The position numbers and the translations under genes are program-made. A stretch of DNA of 64,000 bases from Thermococcus guaymasensis DSM 11113 (GTDB taxonomy: Archaea; Methanobacteriota_B; Thermococci; Thermococcales; Thermococcaceae), in the NCBI RefSeq assembly GCF_000816105.1, contig NZ_CP007140.1, positions 1,328,388 to 1,392,387 of the forward strand. Reading direction: 5' to 3'. Below the pieces are notes generated by a model. The model saw nothing but the letters and a program-made list of their open reading frames with translations. It had not been told where the DNA came from and made no database searches. Shown piece after piece: positions 40,864 to 49,299 of the stretch. Each line of letters begins with the position of its first letter. Position 1 is the stretch's first letter.

Positions 40864-42759
40864 ATGGGGAGACCTGTCTTCCTGGGTAAGGCGTACATAA
40901 ACTGGTGCGAGGAGTGCAACGTCCCAATCATCGGCGATAGCTGTGCCGTTCACGGGAAGGAGAAAGTATTCAGGCTGAACATAACCCCTCCGGGCGATTT
41001 GAGGTTCGCCTTTGAGAAGGACTTGGAGTTCATAAAAGAGGTCTTCCGAGAGCACTTCGGCGTTGACGTTGGTGAAGTTCTCGACGGAAAGGTAGTCCTG
41101 CTCAACAAGCTCCCCAGCGAGGACGACGCCTACGAAATCATAGTTGACGGCTACGTCTTCGGCTACGTCAAGTTCAATCCCCTTGAGCTCCGCTGGAGGG
41201 CCGGCCTGAAGGTCGAAGGTGCCATCGCGCTCTGGAAGCGCTTCGGAAGGGAGATGAAGAAGTGGATAATCGTTGACAAAGGCGCCGTCGAGCCGATAAA
41301 GAAGGGTGCGAACCTGATGGCGGTCGGAGTCCTCGAGGCGGAGCCGAGCATAAGGGTCAACGACGAGGTAATCCTCGTTTCCGAGGACGGCGAGGTCTTT
41401 GCGACAGGGATAGCGAAGAAGGACTACGAGGCCCTGATACGGGGCGAGCGCGGGACGGGTGTAAAGCCGAAGAGGCAGAAAAGGGTCAACTACCGCGAGG
41501 GCAGGAAGGCCACGATGGAGGACGTGCTTAGAGCTAATAGCATAGCGCTTGAGGACAAGGTCGTTAAGAGCAGGGAGTTCATGAGAAGAGTCGCGAACAG
41601 GTATTCTGAGCTCCCCGTTGCGGTCGCGTTCTCCGGCGGAAAGGATAGCCTGGCGGTTCTCGGCCTTGCCCTTGAGGAGTTTGGAGGGGACTTCACTGTC
41701 TTCTTCAACAACACGGGGATAGAGTTCCCGGAGACCGTTGAGTACGTAGAAAGGCTCAGGAAGGAGCTTGAACCGAAAGGAATCCGGTTCATAGTGGCCG
41801 ACGCTGGAGACGCGTTCTGGAGGGCTCTCTACGTCTTCTCCCCTCCGGGCAGGGACTACCGCTGGTGCTGTAAGGTGACGAAGCTCGGCCCGATAACGCT
41901 CGCCATAAAGGAGAACTATCCCAAAGGCGTCCTCATGTTCGTCGGCCAGAGGAAGTACGAGAGCATAAAGCGCTTCAAGCAGCCGCGCGTCTGGAGAAAC
42001 GAGTGGGTGCCCAACGAGATTGGAGCGTCGCCAATATTCCACTGGCGCGCGATAGAGGTCTGGCTCTACATCTTCAGCAGGAAACTGCCCTACAACCCGC
42101 TCTACGAGAGGGGCTTTGACAGAATAGGCTGTTTCCTCTGTCCGAGCGCTTCGCTGGCTGAATTCGAGAGGCTCAAGCGCGAGAAGCCGGAGCTCTGGGA
42201 GAAGTGGTTTAGGGCTTTGGAGCACTGGAGGAAGCGCTTTGGCCTTCCCGAGGAGTGGATTACCTATGGCTTCTGGCGCTGGAAGAAGCTGAGTAAAGGT
42301 GAAAAGGCCATAGCCAGGAAGCTCGGCGTCGAGATTCCCGAGAAGCGGTCGTGGGAGCCGGTTAAGGTAAGGATTGAAGAGACCAAGGACGGCTACGAGC
42401 TGGAGTTCAACACCGTTCTCAACAAAAAGCGCCTCCTGCAGGTCGCGCCGATACTCAGCGAGGTGAGCGTTGAAGGGGACGTCATAAGGGCAGGCGAAGT
42501 CGAGTTCTTCACGGGAACGAGGAAGGCCAAAGCTCCGGACGAGAGGGAAGCGGTCAGCGCCTACTACCTCGTTAAGAGGGCCTACGAGTGCGTCGGCTGT
42601 GGCGTCTGCGTCGGCAAATGCCCGGAGGAAGCGCTCAGCATAGACGAGAGGAGCAAAAAGATAGTCGTCGACTGGAACCGCTGTACTCACTGCAGGGAGT
42701 GCATGGAGGTCTGCCCGCTGTTGAAGATTAAGAACCCCGAGGAGGGAAGCCAGCTTTGA
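40864..42759 (+). CDS. PAPS reductase-family PP-loop protein with PUA domain and C-terminal ferredoxin
   Basis: A 631-residue archaeal fusion. An N-terminal zinc-like knuckle (WCEECN...DSC) is followed by a PUA-like domain near residues 130-190 (KKWIIVDKGAVEPIKKGANLM), a PP-loop PAPS-reductase domain (VAVAFSGGKDSLAVLGL; YRWCCKVTKLGP; RIGCFLCPSAS) and a two-cluster ferredoxin (CVGCGVCVGKCP, CTHCRECMEVCP). A PUA domain suggests RNA binding, so thiolation or another sulfur transfer to RNA is as plausible as sulfate reduction. ATG 40864 follows AGGTGAGAGAAA; TATA at 40823-40831. Confidence 0.9.
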   Translation: MGRPVFLGKAYINWCEECNVPIIGDSCAVHGKEKVFRLNITPPGDLRFAFEKDLEFIKEVFREHFGVDVGEVLDGKVVLLNKLPSEDDAYEIIVDGYVFGYVKFNPLELRWRAGLKVEGAIALWKRFGREMKKWIIVDKGAVEPIKKGANLMAVGVLEAEPSIRVNDEVILVSEDGEVFATGIAKKDYEALIRGERGTGVKPKRQKRVNYREGRKATMEDVLRANSIALEDKVVKSREFMRRVANRYSELPVAVAFSGGKDSLAVLGLALEEFGGDFTVFFNNTGIEFPETVEYVERLRKELEPKGIRFIVADAGDAFWRALYVFSPPGRDYRWCCKVTKLGPITLAIKENYPKGVLMFVGQRKYESIKRFKQPRVWRNEWVPNEIGASPIFHWRAIEVWLYIFSRKLPYNPLYERGFDRIGCFLCPSASLAEFERLKREKPELWEKWFRALEHWRKRFGLPEEWITYGFWRWKKLSKGEKAIARKLGVEIPEKRSWEPVKVRIEETKDGYELEFNTVLNKKRLLQVAPILSEVSVEGDVIRAGEVEFFTGTRKAKAPDEREAVSAYYLVKRAYECVGCGVCVGKCPEEALSIDERSKKIVVDWNRCTHCRECMEVCPLLKIKNPEEGSQL

Positions 42760-42797
42760 GTGGCATGTTCTCGCTTCTCTTTGGATTTTGGTAAACT

Positions 42798-42832
42798 CAA
42801 CTTTACAATTTTTGCAGAATTTGGTAAAGTTG
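42798..42832. promoter_or_regulatory. Inverted repeat CAACTTTAC/GTAAAGTTG upstream of the zinc-ribbon gene
   Basis: Perfect nine-base arms at 42798-42806 and 42824-42832 with a 17-base AT-rich spacer; a further GGTAAA at 42790 repeats the half-site. It lies about 20 bases upstream of the TATA box CCTTTATAAGCC (42851-42862) and just after the PAPS-reductase-like gene. It could be an operator or the terminator hairpin of that gene. Confidence 0.4.
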
Positions 42833-42892
42833 GGTTGGCCATTTAAAGAACCTTTATAAGCCCCCCGCCATTCTCCCCCTCTGGTGAGAGAC

Positions 42893-43516
42893 ATGGAGGA
42901 GTACTTCATCTGTCCTGAGTGCGGTAGCGATGACGTTGAAGTCATCAAGGAGCGCGGGAGGGAGATTACCCTTCGCTGTAACGAGTGCGGCAACGTCTGG
43001 CACGTAACGCTTCCGAAGCTGGTCAGAGTTCCGCTCATAGTGAGCAAGCACGAGAGGAGCTTCAAGAGCGAGGCGGAGCTTCCAGAAGGCGAGGAGATTA
43101 GAGTTGGCGACATCGTCGAGACGGAAGATGACGAGGTCAGGATCACCGGGATCGAGCTGGAAGGCGGAAAGAGGGTAAACCACGCGAAGGTCGGCGAGAT
43201 AAAAGCGCTCTGGGGTGAGAGCTTAACCTACCCGAAGGTCATAAAGGTGTCGATCTACCTCCCCAAGGGGATAACCCAGTCATTCCGCGTTAAGGTGCCC
43301 CGTGAAGAGGAGTTTGCGGTCGGAGAGGTCGTCGAGGTCGGCGGATACACCTTCAGGATTGAGAAGATCAAGACCGAGAGGAAGATGCTCCACCACGGGA
43401 AAGCCCAGGCTGACAAAATCGTCGCCCTCATGGGGCACCACATCCCCCGCGCGAGGGCCAGAAGGAGCCTTGAGATATACCGGGGCTATGAGGAGGAGAA
43501 GGACACTGAGCAGTGA
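42893..43516 (+). CDS. HVO_0476-family zinc finger protein
   Basis: A 207-residue protein: N-terminal zinc ribbon FICPECGSDDVEVIKERG...LRCNECGNVWHV, then two related beta domains (GDIVETEDDEVRITGIELEGGKRV and GEVVEVGGYTFRIEKIKTERKMLHHGKAQADKIVALMG) of the archaeal HVO_0476 family. A translation- or transcription-linked role is likely but unproven. ATG 42893 has GGTGAGAGAC before it. Confidence 0.85.
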   Translation: MEEYFICPECGSDDVEVIKERGREITLRCNECGNVWHVTLPKLVRVPLIVSKHERSFKSEAELPEGEEIRVGDIVETEDDEVRITGIELEGGKRVNHAKVGEIKALWGESLTYPKVIKVSIYLPKGITQSFRVKVPREEEFAVGEVVEVGGYTFRIEKIKTERKMLHHGKAQADKIVALMGHHIPRARARRSLEIYRGYEEEKDTEQ

Positions 43517-43552
43517 TGAGCTTGGCCGCTCCCGAGCCCTGAGGTGAGCGCG

Positions 43553-43732
43553 ATGGAGAGAAAAACCGCCTACCGTTTCCTTCTCCTTCTCGTTCTCATT
43601 TTGACGGTTTTTTACACCCTCGGGCTTGTGGGGGTTATCCCCTTTGAGGTGAGCTACTACATCACGATTTTCATGATAATCCTGTTCGTCCTCCTGAGGT
43701 GGGACCACCACAGGGGGAAGGGACGTGAATGA
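43553..43732 (+). CDS. Small two-helix membrane protein
   Basis: A 59-residue protein with two hydrophobic spans (YRFLLLLVLILTVFYTLGLVG and VSYYITIFMIILFVLLRW) and a basic C-terminus (DHHRGKGRE). ATG 43553 has GAGGTGAGCGCG before it. It overlaps cbiZ by 8 bases and lies 36 bases after the zinc-finger gene, so all three may form one operon. No family recognised. Confidence 0.68.
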   Translation: MERKTAYRFLLLLVLILTVFYTLGLVGVIPFEVSYYITIFMIILFVLLRWDHHRGKGRE

Positions 43733-44309
43733 GGGCTTCATAAAGCACTTTCCCCGGCGCATGCTGGCGCTGAGCAACGCCCCGCACAGGGGCGGCCTCG
43801 TCGAGGCCGAGGGCTTTTTCTTTATGAAAGTCCCAAGGGACTACTCCGGGGACTACCGGGCCGACTGTCGGGCCTTCGAGCTGGAAAACGGTCTCAAGGA
43901 CTTTGTAGGTTTCATGACGGCGGCGGAGGTAGGCAGGATCCTCTCTGTTTCAAGGAGCGGGAGCGTTACAGCATACGTAACCGCTGGGGTCACCAACCCG
44001 GCAATAGCCGGGGAGGAACCGCCGCCCTGGAAACCGGGGACTATAAACATGGCGCTCGTCATCGAGGACGGCCTCACCGTCGGCGCGATGGCCAACGCGA
44101 TAATGACGGCCACCGAGGCGAAAACTTACACCCTCCTAAAGCTCGGCTACAACGCGACCGGAACGACTAGCGACGGGGTTGGAGTCTTCGCCTTTTCGGG
44201 AGAGAAGGAGTGGGCCGGGACCGCGACAAAGCTTGGTCTCAATATTGGGCGGGCAGTAAAGAGTGCGCTTGAGGATAGCCTGAAAAAGTGGGAATCAACG
44301 AGAAGTTAG
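43725..44309 (+). CDS. cbiZ: Adenosylcobinamide amidohydrolase CbiZ
   Basis: A 194-residue enzyme removing the aminopropanol side chain of cobinamide to give cobyric acid, which CbiB then re-amidates. Family motifs: SVTAYVTAGVTNPAIAGEE, PGTINMALVIEDGLTVGAMANAI, TATEAKTYTLLKLGYNATGTTSDGVGVF (continuous in the protein, shown here in pieces). GTG start at 43725 after AGGGACGTG. Completes the salvage route with genes at 26230-31364 and 54038-56557. Confidence 0.94.
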   Translation: MNEGFIKHFPRRMLALSNAPHRGGLVEAEGFFFMKVPRDYSGDYRADCRAFELENGLKDFVGFMTAAEVGRILSVSRSGSVTAYVTAGVTNPAIAGEEPPPWKPGTINMALVIEDGLTVGAMANAIMTATEAKTYTLLKLGYNATGTTSDGVGVFAFSGEKEWAGTATKLGLNIGRAVKSALEDSLKKWESTRS

Positions 44310-45062
44310 CGGGCCCCTGAGGTAGATCAAGTCTCCCGCGCTGACGACGCCGTGCTCGCTCTTTCTTATTATCCTCGCCTCCTCGAAGAGAGCCTTACCG
44401 ATGCCCGCCAGACCCGCCAGGTCCCAGTAGCGCGTCTCCATTTCCCCAATTTTCTCCCAGCCGGGCAGTCTGTAGTAGCCCCTCTTGATGACTCCCCTAA
44501 CGGGATTGTAGCCTTCATCCAGCGAGATTACCGTATAATCCTCGCCCCGAACTTCAGGCACAACCTCACGGTAAGCCCTCCTGTAGAAGAACGCTCCGAA
44601 GCGGTCCGTCTCCTCGATCAGGAAGACGCCGTCGCTTTCCAAAACCTTCGCGACGTTCCTGAAGAGTTCAGCCGCCTGGAACGGGTCGAAGTGGGGCATT
44701 GTGTAGCCGAAGATTAAAGCAACGTCGAACTTTCCGAGTTTGCTCAGGTCGTCGAGGCAGTCCATAACTGCGCCGTAGACCTCACCGCTCACCCACTCCT
44801 CAACGAGGAGCAGGTCTTCCTTTCTCTTGTCAACGACGGTGAGAGACGGCTCGTAGCCCCACTCGCGGAGCGTCTCGTAGAGGGCAGCGCCGGCTATCCC
44901 GGTCCCCGCACAGAGGTCGAGGATGCGGAGCTTCCGCCTGTCTGGAAGAAGGCCCTCTTTAACCGCCCAGTTGAAGAAGGAGCGCAGTGCTATGAACCTC
45001 CTCTGGGCTACTTCGCTCTTCGGATCCATATACGCCCTCAGGTAGCGGTAGAGCTCCTCCAT
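44295..45062 (-). CDS. SAM-dependent class I methyltransferase
   Basis: A 255-residue methyltransferase with ILDLCAGTGIAGAALYETL (motif I), SLTVVDKRKEDLL (II) and FDVALIFGYTMPHFDPF (IV). ATG 45062 starts MEELYRYLRAY; the frame extends eight codons more but without a better ribosome site. It overlaps cbiZ convergently by 15 bases. Substrate unknown; protein or small molecule. Confidence 0.86.
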   Translation of the reverse strand: MEELYRYLRAYMDPKSEVAQRRFIALRSFFNWAVKEGLLPDRRKLRILDLCAGTGIAGAALYETLREWGYEPSLTVVDKRKEDLLLVEEWVSGEVYGAVMDCLDDLSKLGKFDVALIFGYTMPHFDPFQAAELFRNVAKVLESDGVFLIEETDRFGAFFYRRAYREVVPEVRGEDYTVISLDEGYNPVRGVIKRGYYRLPGWEKIGEMETRYWDLAGLAGIGKALFEEARIIRKSEHGVVSAGDLIYLRGPLTSR

Positions 45063-45095
45063 CGTCCCACCGACGTTAGTTGGCACTTGCTCCTT

Positions 45096-45839
45096 TTAAT
45101 AGTAACCCTCCTCGTAGGCGCTCGTTAAAGCTATGAAAACTGCATAGAATATCGTACCGAGCGAGACGAAGAGCAGGAGAACCGCGAGGAGCGGGCTCGG
45201 CTTGGGATTTAGGGCCACAACTACCAGCTGGAGGGTCATCATCGCCGAAACTGCCGTCATCGCCCTCGCGAAGCCGAGCGCCATCTTACCCTGGAATTTA
45301 GGGGCCAGCTGAAGGACGATGGGCCGGGAAAAGAGAACCGTAAGCGTGAGGAGGAAGAGCTGAAGGCTGGCGATTAGGATGATCCCTGAATCCCTCGCGA
45401 CTTTCTCTGTGAGAATTAGCGCGAAGGAAATGCCGGCAAAAATGAGCTGAAGGGCGATGTAATTTCCAACCTTTGGGGGTTCTATCCTCCTCCCCGGTTT
45501 CTCTGGTGCCTCAGTTGAGAGTTCCTCAAGCTCGTACTCGCGCTTTGCCGTGAAGTAAGCAAGGACAAGGGTTCCCCCGAGGCCGAGTATCACAACGGCG
45601 AAGAGGCTGGCCATCGGGAGGAACGGCGAGAGAAGGACGAGCGTTACTCCCGTCAGAATCGTTCCGATCCCTGAAACTCGGTTTGCCTTTCTCCTTGCCC
45701 GTTCCGAGATGTAGGTATAGCCTATCCTGAATCCTATCCCGGGCTCTCCCTTCGATGTGAATGTGAGAGCCCCCATGATTATGAGGAAAATCCCGAGGAA
45801 CAGCCCGTAGAGGATCCGTAGGAGCTCATACCCGTTCAT
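45096..45839 (-). CDS. SdpI-like integral membrane protein
   Basis: A 247-residue polytopic protein. The signature GFRIGYTYISERARRKANRVSG resembles the SdpI family (GxRxxxTxxxxxxWxxxNxxxG), followed by several helices and a cytosolic acidic loop (ELEELSTEAPEKPGR) also found in its neighbour. It overlaps the upstream gene by 14 bases. In bacteria SdpI is an immunity and signalling protein against a toxic peptide; the archaeal role is unknown. Confidence 0.78.
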   Translation of the reverse strand: MNGYELLRILYGLFLGIFLIIMGALTFTSKGEPGIGFRIGYTYISERARRKANRVSGIGTILTGVTLVLLSPFLPMASLFAVVILGLGGTLVLAYFTAKREYELEELSTEAPEKPGRRIEPPKVGNYIALQLIFAGISFALILTEKVARDSGIILIASLQLFLLTLTVLFSRPIVLQLAPKFQGKMALGFARAMTAVSAMMTLQLVVVALNPKPSPLLAVLLLFVSLGTIFYAVFIALTSAYEEGYY

Positions 45840-46632
45840 CTTTCCCCACCGTTAGGAGCCGGTAGGTGGCAAATACGAGGGTGCCGAGGAAAAGGTAAGC
45901 CCCGTAGGAGATGGCGCTGCTCGAAACAAAGCCCGCGTTGTAGAGGAGGGCGATCGTAATGACGAGAACCATTCCACCGCTCAGAACCGTTGTGAAGAGG
46001 CACCACATCCTCAGGCTCCTCGGGTAGAAGTTGGCCCTCGCGAAGAAGCCCGGCTCCTTGGCTGGAAGCGTGAGAACCAGCGGGAGAAGCCAGACCAAAA
46101 CCGGAACGCCGATAGCCCCCCATAACCTGCTCGAATAGTCATCCGGCTCACCGCTCGCGTTGAAGTGGGTCGCGATTCTCTCGGGGAGCCTGTCCCACAG
46201 GAGGGCAACCAGCAGGAGGTAAAACGCTAAAAAGCCGAGCTGGGTGAGGAGGTAGGGCTTTATGCTCGCTCCCTCCGTTTTGCTCGTCCTCGGAGGTTTC
46301 TCTGGGGCCTCTTCCGAGAACTCTTCAATCTCGTATTCACGCTTCGCCATCCGCAGACCGAGGAACATTTGGGTTATTGCAAACATGCCCACCACAAGAG
46401 TGAAGACGTCCTTCGAAACGCCGTAGAGCGCCAGGGCAAGCAGGAAGAGCGAGTAAACGATTGAAAAGATCCCTGCGAAGGTGTTCACCTTCTCCCAGAC
46501 CCTCTCGGAGTGATAGGTGTAGCCCACGCGGAAGCCGATGAGAGGGTTTCTCCTCTTCCTGAAGGCCAAGGCCAGAAGACCCCCTAGAAGCAGGGCCAGA
46601 GAAACAAACATCTCAAAAGCTGTCTCACTCAT
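45826..46632 (-). CDS. SdpI/DUF1648 family membrane protein
   Basis: A 268-residue protein fusing an N-terminal SdpI-like half (GFRVGYTYHSERVWEKVNTFAG) to a DUF1648 half (LPERIATHFNASGEPDDYSSRLWG). It shares the acidic EYEIEEFSEEAPEKP loop with the gene downstream, which looks like a partial duplicate of it. It overlaps the PadR regulator gene by four bases (ATGA), a layout seen for stress- or peptide-responsive membrane modules. Confidence 0.83.
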   Translation of the reverse strand: MSETAFEMFVSLALLLGGLLALAFRKRRNPLIGFRVGYTYHSERVWEKVNTFAGIFSIVYSLFLLALALYGVSKDVFTLVVGMFAITQMFLGLRMAKREYEIEEFSEEAPEKPPRTSKTEGASIKPYLLTQLGFLAFYLLLVALLWDRLPERIATHFNASGEPDDYSSRLWGAIGVPVLVWLLPLVLTLPAKEPGFFARANFYPRSLRMWCLFTTVLSGGMVLVITIALLYNAGFVSSSAISYGAYLFLGTLVFATYRLLTVGKDERV

Positions 46633-46991
46633 TTCAACCCCTCCAGCCTTTTAAGGGTCTCAACTATTACCTGCAATTCTTGTCTCAGCTCGTCCAGAAC
46701 CTCCTCACCCAGCTCCGTCAGGGAGTAGTACTTCCTCGGCCTTCCTCCGATTTCGGCCCAGCTGTCTCTCACGAGGCCGAGCTTCTTCAGGCTCTTCAGT
46801 ATGTCGTATAAGGCACCTTCGCTCGGGACGAGTTTTCCCCCGCTGAGCTCTCCGAGCCTCTTCCTTATCGCATAGCCGTGCAGTTCGCCTTCCTTCTCCA
46901 GGAGGGAGAGAACCAAATAGGAATAAAGGCCAGAGCGGAGGTCCTTTCTGAGCTTTCTGAGGGCCTTTTCCTTCCTGTCCCCCGAGAGCAC
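46629..46991 (-). CDS. PadR-family transcriptional regulator
   Basis: A 120-residue winged-helix protein: YLVLSLLEKEGELHGYAIRKRLGELSGG, PSEGALYDILKSLKKLGLVR, GGRPRKYYSLTELGEEVLDELRQ, all PadR hallmarks. It probably represses the SdpI-like genes co-transcribed with it. The start is GTG 46991, six bases after the YhfC-like gene's end. Ligand unknown. Confidence 0.9.
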   Translation of the reverse strand: MLSGDRKEKALRKLRKDLRSGLYSYLVLSLLEKEGELHGYAIRKRLGELSGGKLVPSEGALYDILKSLKKLGLVRDSWAEIGGRPRKYYSLTELGEEVLDELRQELQVIVETLKRLEGLK

Positions 46992-46997
46992 CGTGCT

Positions 46998-47702
46998 TCA
47001 CCAGATGACCTTCTCTTCCTCTGCGGGCTCGCTCTTTGCCTTTGGGAGTGTGTAGTACATCAGTCCAAGTGCGGCGAGAGCGGTTATAAGCTCTGCTCCA
47101 TACAGAACTGGCTCACTTTTCATGAGCTGGTAGTAGGCTGCAAGGGAGTCGATGACCGCGTGGAGCCCTATCATCACAATAAGGCCCCTCTTTCCGAACC
47201 CGTTCTGAGCGGCATAGGCGAGGTAAATCCCCGTTCCGACGTGAAAGAGGACGACGAAGTAGCGCTCAAGCATTGAGATAACTGCCGCACCCAGCGGCAC
47301 GTCTAGAGGCTCCCCTGTCGCAAGGGCCGTGGCCAGAGCGGTTCCGACCATAAAGAAGACCTCTGTTACACCAAAGCCCAGTCCCATGAAGAGGCCAGCG
47401 TTCGGACTTTTGTCCTTAACGAGGAGGTACTTCACTCCCTCCTGGACTATGCCGGCCACGAGGCCGAACCACACCGAGACGGCAACAACGAACGCAGTCC
47501 CTCTCGCCAGAACGTCGGCGTTTGACCTTATGCCAATCCCGAGGAGCGGGAGCTGCTGAACCGGGCTCTGGACGACGATGGCTATGAAGAACGCGGCCAG
47601 GCCGAGGATAAACTCTCCCCACCTCTGCTTTTTGAAGCCGAGGAAATAGAGAGTTGCCCATGCAAGCAGTCCCCCGAGTATGGGGAACGGAAGGAGGTAC
47701 AT
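46998..47702 (-). CDS. YhfC-like intramembrane glutamic-type protease family protein
   Basis: A 234-residue polytopic membrane protein with GIVQEGVKYLLV (Glu), FHVGTGIYLAYA and GLHAVIDSLAAY (His motifs), the pattern of the YhfC/CPBP-related putative intramembrane proteases. It follows the YbjQ-like gene with four bases of overlap in frame context (ATG 47702 inside GAGTGAGC ATG) and precedes padR. A processing role for a membrane peptide is conceivable. Confidence 0.82.
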   Translation of the reverse strand: MYLLPFPILGGLLAWATLYFLGFKKQRWGEFILGLAAFFIAIVVQSPVQQLPLLGIGIRSNADVLARGTAFVVAVSVWFGLVAGIVQEGVKYLLVKDKSPNAGLFMGLGFGVTEVFFMVGTALATALATGEPLDVPLGAAVISMLERYFVVLFHVGTGIYLAYAAQNGFGKRGLIVMIGLHAVIDSLAAYYQLMKSEPVLYGAELITALAALGLMYYTLPKAKSEPAEEEKVIW

Positions 47703-47704
47703 GC

Positions 47705-48046
47705 TCACTCCTCCTTCTCGATGACCACCGCAGTCCCGTAGGCGTAGACCTCAGCCACGCTTGAGCCGACGTTGGATGTTGCAAAGCGCACGTTCACCAC
47801 GGCGTTTGCGCCGAGCTCCTTGGCGCTGAGGGCCATTCTCCTCAAAGCCTCTTCCCTTGCCTCGGCCATCATCTGGGTGTACTCCTGTACTTCCCCACCC
47901 TTGATGTTCCTGAGGGCGGCCATTATGTCCCTACCGATGTGGGTGGCCTTAACGGTACCGCCTCTCGCGAGGCCTTTAACCTCCACAATCCGGTAGCCCG
48001 GAACGGTCTCGGTTGTCACGACGATAACTCCTTCTATCGTCTCCAT
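47705..48046 (-). CDS. YbjQ/UPF0145 family protein
   Basis: A 113-residue protein of the YbjQ family (VVTTETVPGYRIVEVKGLARGGTVKATHIGRDIMAALRNIKGGE, then AKELGANAVVNVRFATSNVG), a pentameric fold sometimes called heavy-metal binding. ATG 48046 has GGGGTGATTGGT before it. TATA TCTTTTATACTT near 48093. It heads the operon that continues into YhfC, PadR and the SdpI-like genes. Confidence 0.9.
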   Translation of the reverse strand: METIEGVIVVTTETVPGYRIVEVKGLARGGTVKATHIGRDIMAALRNIKGGEVQEYTQMMAEAREEALRRMALSAKELGANAVVNVRFATSNVGSSVAEVYAYGTAVVIEKEE

Positions 48047-48169
48047 ACCAATCACCCCGATGCATCGAACTTCGAGGTATTGTTGGGTTAGGAAGTATAA
48101 AAGACTTTTGCAGGCAATGGCCCGCAGATTGTTTATAAACCCAAGATTGAACTCTCCGACGGTGGTTCA

Positions 48170-49195
48170 ATGCACGAGATTTCGAACGGCGAGATACTGG
48201 AAGCCCTGCGAGAGCTCAACGCCAGAAGGGTGCTCATCCAGACGCCTGAGGGGTTAAAGCGCGAGGCACAGTCCCTGGCGGACTTCCTTGAGGAGAACGG
48301 GATAGAGGCGATAATAAGCGGTGACATCAACTATGGGGCCTGCGACCCCGCTGATAGAGAGGCAAAGATGCTCGGCTGCGACGCGCTCATCCACCTCGGC
48401 CACAGCTACATGAGGCTCAAGCTGGAAGTTCCCACGATATTCGTTCCTGCCTTCGCGAAGGTTGACGTTGTGCCGGCGCTTGAGAAAAACCTTGAGGAGA
48501 TCAGAAAGCTCGGAGAGAGGATAGCGCTCGTCACGACGGCCCAGCACATCCACCAGCTTGAGCGGGCGAGGGGGTTTCTGGAAAAAGAGGGCTTTGAGGT
48601 CGTCGTTGGCAGGGGAGATTCAAGGGTGAGCTGGCCGGGACAGGTTCTCGGGTGCAACTTCTCGGCCGCGAAGGTTGATGCCGAAGGAGTTCTCTTCATA
48701 GGTGCCGGCTACTTCCACCCGCTCGGCGTTGCGCTCGCGACCAGAAAGCCGACCCTCGCGGTAAACCCCTACTCCGGAGACGTGATATGGATGGATAATG
48801 AAGCGGAACGCCTGATAAGGAGGCGCTGGGCCCAGATAGCGAAGGCCGTGGACGCCAAAAAGTTCGGAGTGATAACGAGCACGAAGAAGGGTCAGCTCCG
48901 CCTGGCAGAGGCAAAGCGTGTGGTGGAGCTTCTCCGTGAGCATGGAAAGTACACGAAGCTTATAGCCATGAACCACATAAGCTACCCAGCTCTGGAGGGC
49001 TTCGACTTCGATGCCTACGTCGTCGTTGCCTGTCCCCGCGTTCCGATAGACGACTACGAGAACTGGAGGAAGCCGGTGCTGACTCCGCCGGAGGTCGAGA
49101 TACTCCTGGGCCTGCGCGAGGACTACGAGTTCGACGAGATAAAGGGAGCAGAACGGAGAGAGGATGAGCCATTAGGAATCTCCCTCAGGCCCTGA
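48170..49195 (+). CDS. dph2: Diphthamide biosynthesis protein Dph2
   Basis: A 341-residue radical SAM-like (non-canonical) enzyme that transfers the aminocarboxypropyl group of SAM to the histidine of EF2. Its three cluster cysteines are in INYGACDPAD, QVLGCNFSAA and VVVACPRVPIDDY. TATA GTTTATAAACC at 48129-48139 and a short leader. The Dph6-like gene at 28178 may do the last step. Confidence 0.95.
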   Translation: MHEISNGEILEALRELNARRVLIQTPEGLKREAQSLADFLEENGIEAIISGDINYGACDPADREAKMLGCDALIHLGHSYMRLKLEVPTIFVPAFAKVDVVPALEKNLEEIRKLGERIALVTTAQHIHQLERARGFLEKEGFEVVVGRGDSRVSWPGQVLGCNFSAAKVDAEGVLFIGAGYFHPLGVALATRKPTLAVNPYSGDVIWMDNEAERLIRRRWAQIAKAVDAKKFGVITSTKKGQLRLAEAKRVVELLREHGKYTKLIAMNHISYPALEGFDFDAYVVVACPRVPIDDYENWRKPVLTPPEVEILLGLREDYEFDEIKGAERREDEPLGISLRP

Positions 49196-49299
49196 GGCTC
49201 CAAGACTGGGGCTTTGTCCATTCATTTCATAATATAGGCACGAAGGATACACTCTACACAAAAAGAATATTAAAGCCCAAGTTCAAAAACCTTAACGTC

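Noticed and set aside
40732-43146. An 804-codon open frame on the minus strand opposite the PAPS-reductase-like gene
   Set aside because: Its composition is that of a codon shadow in GC-rich sequence; the plus-strand gene has clear domains, ribosome site and TATA box.
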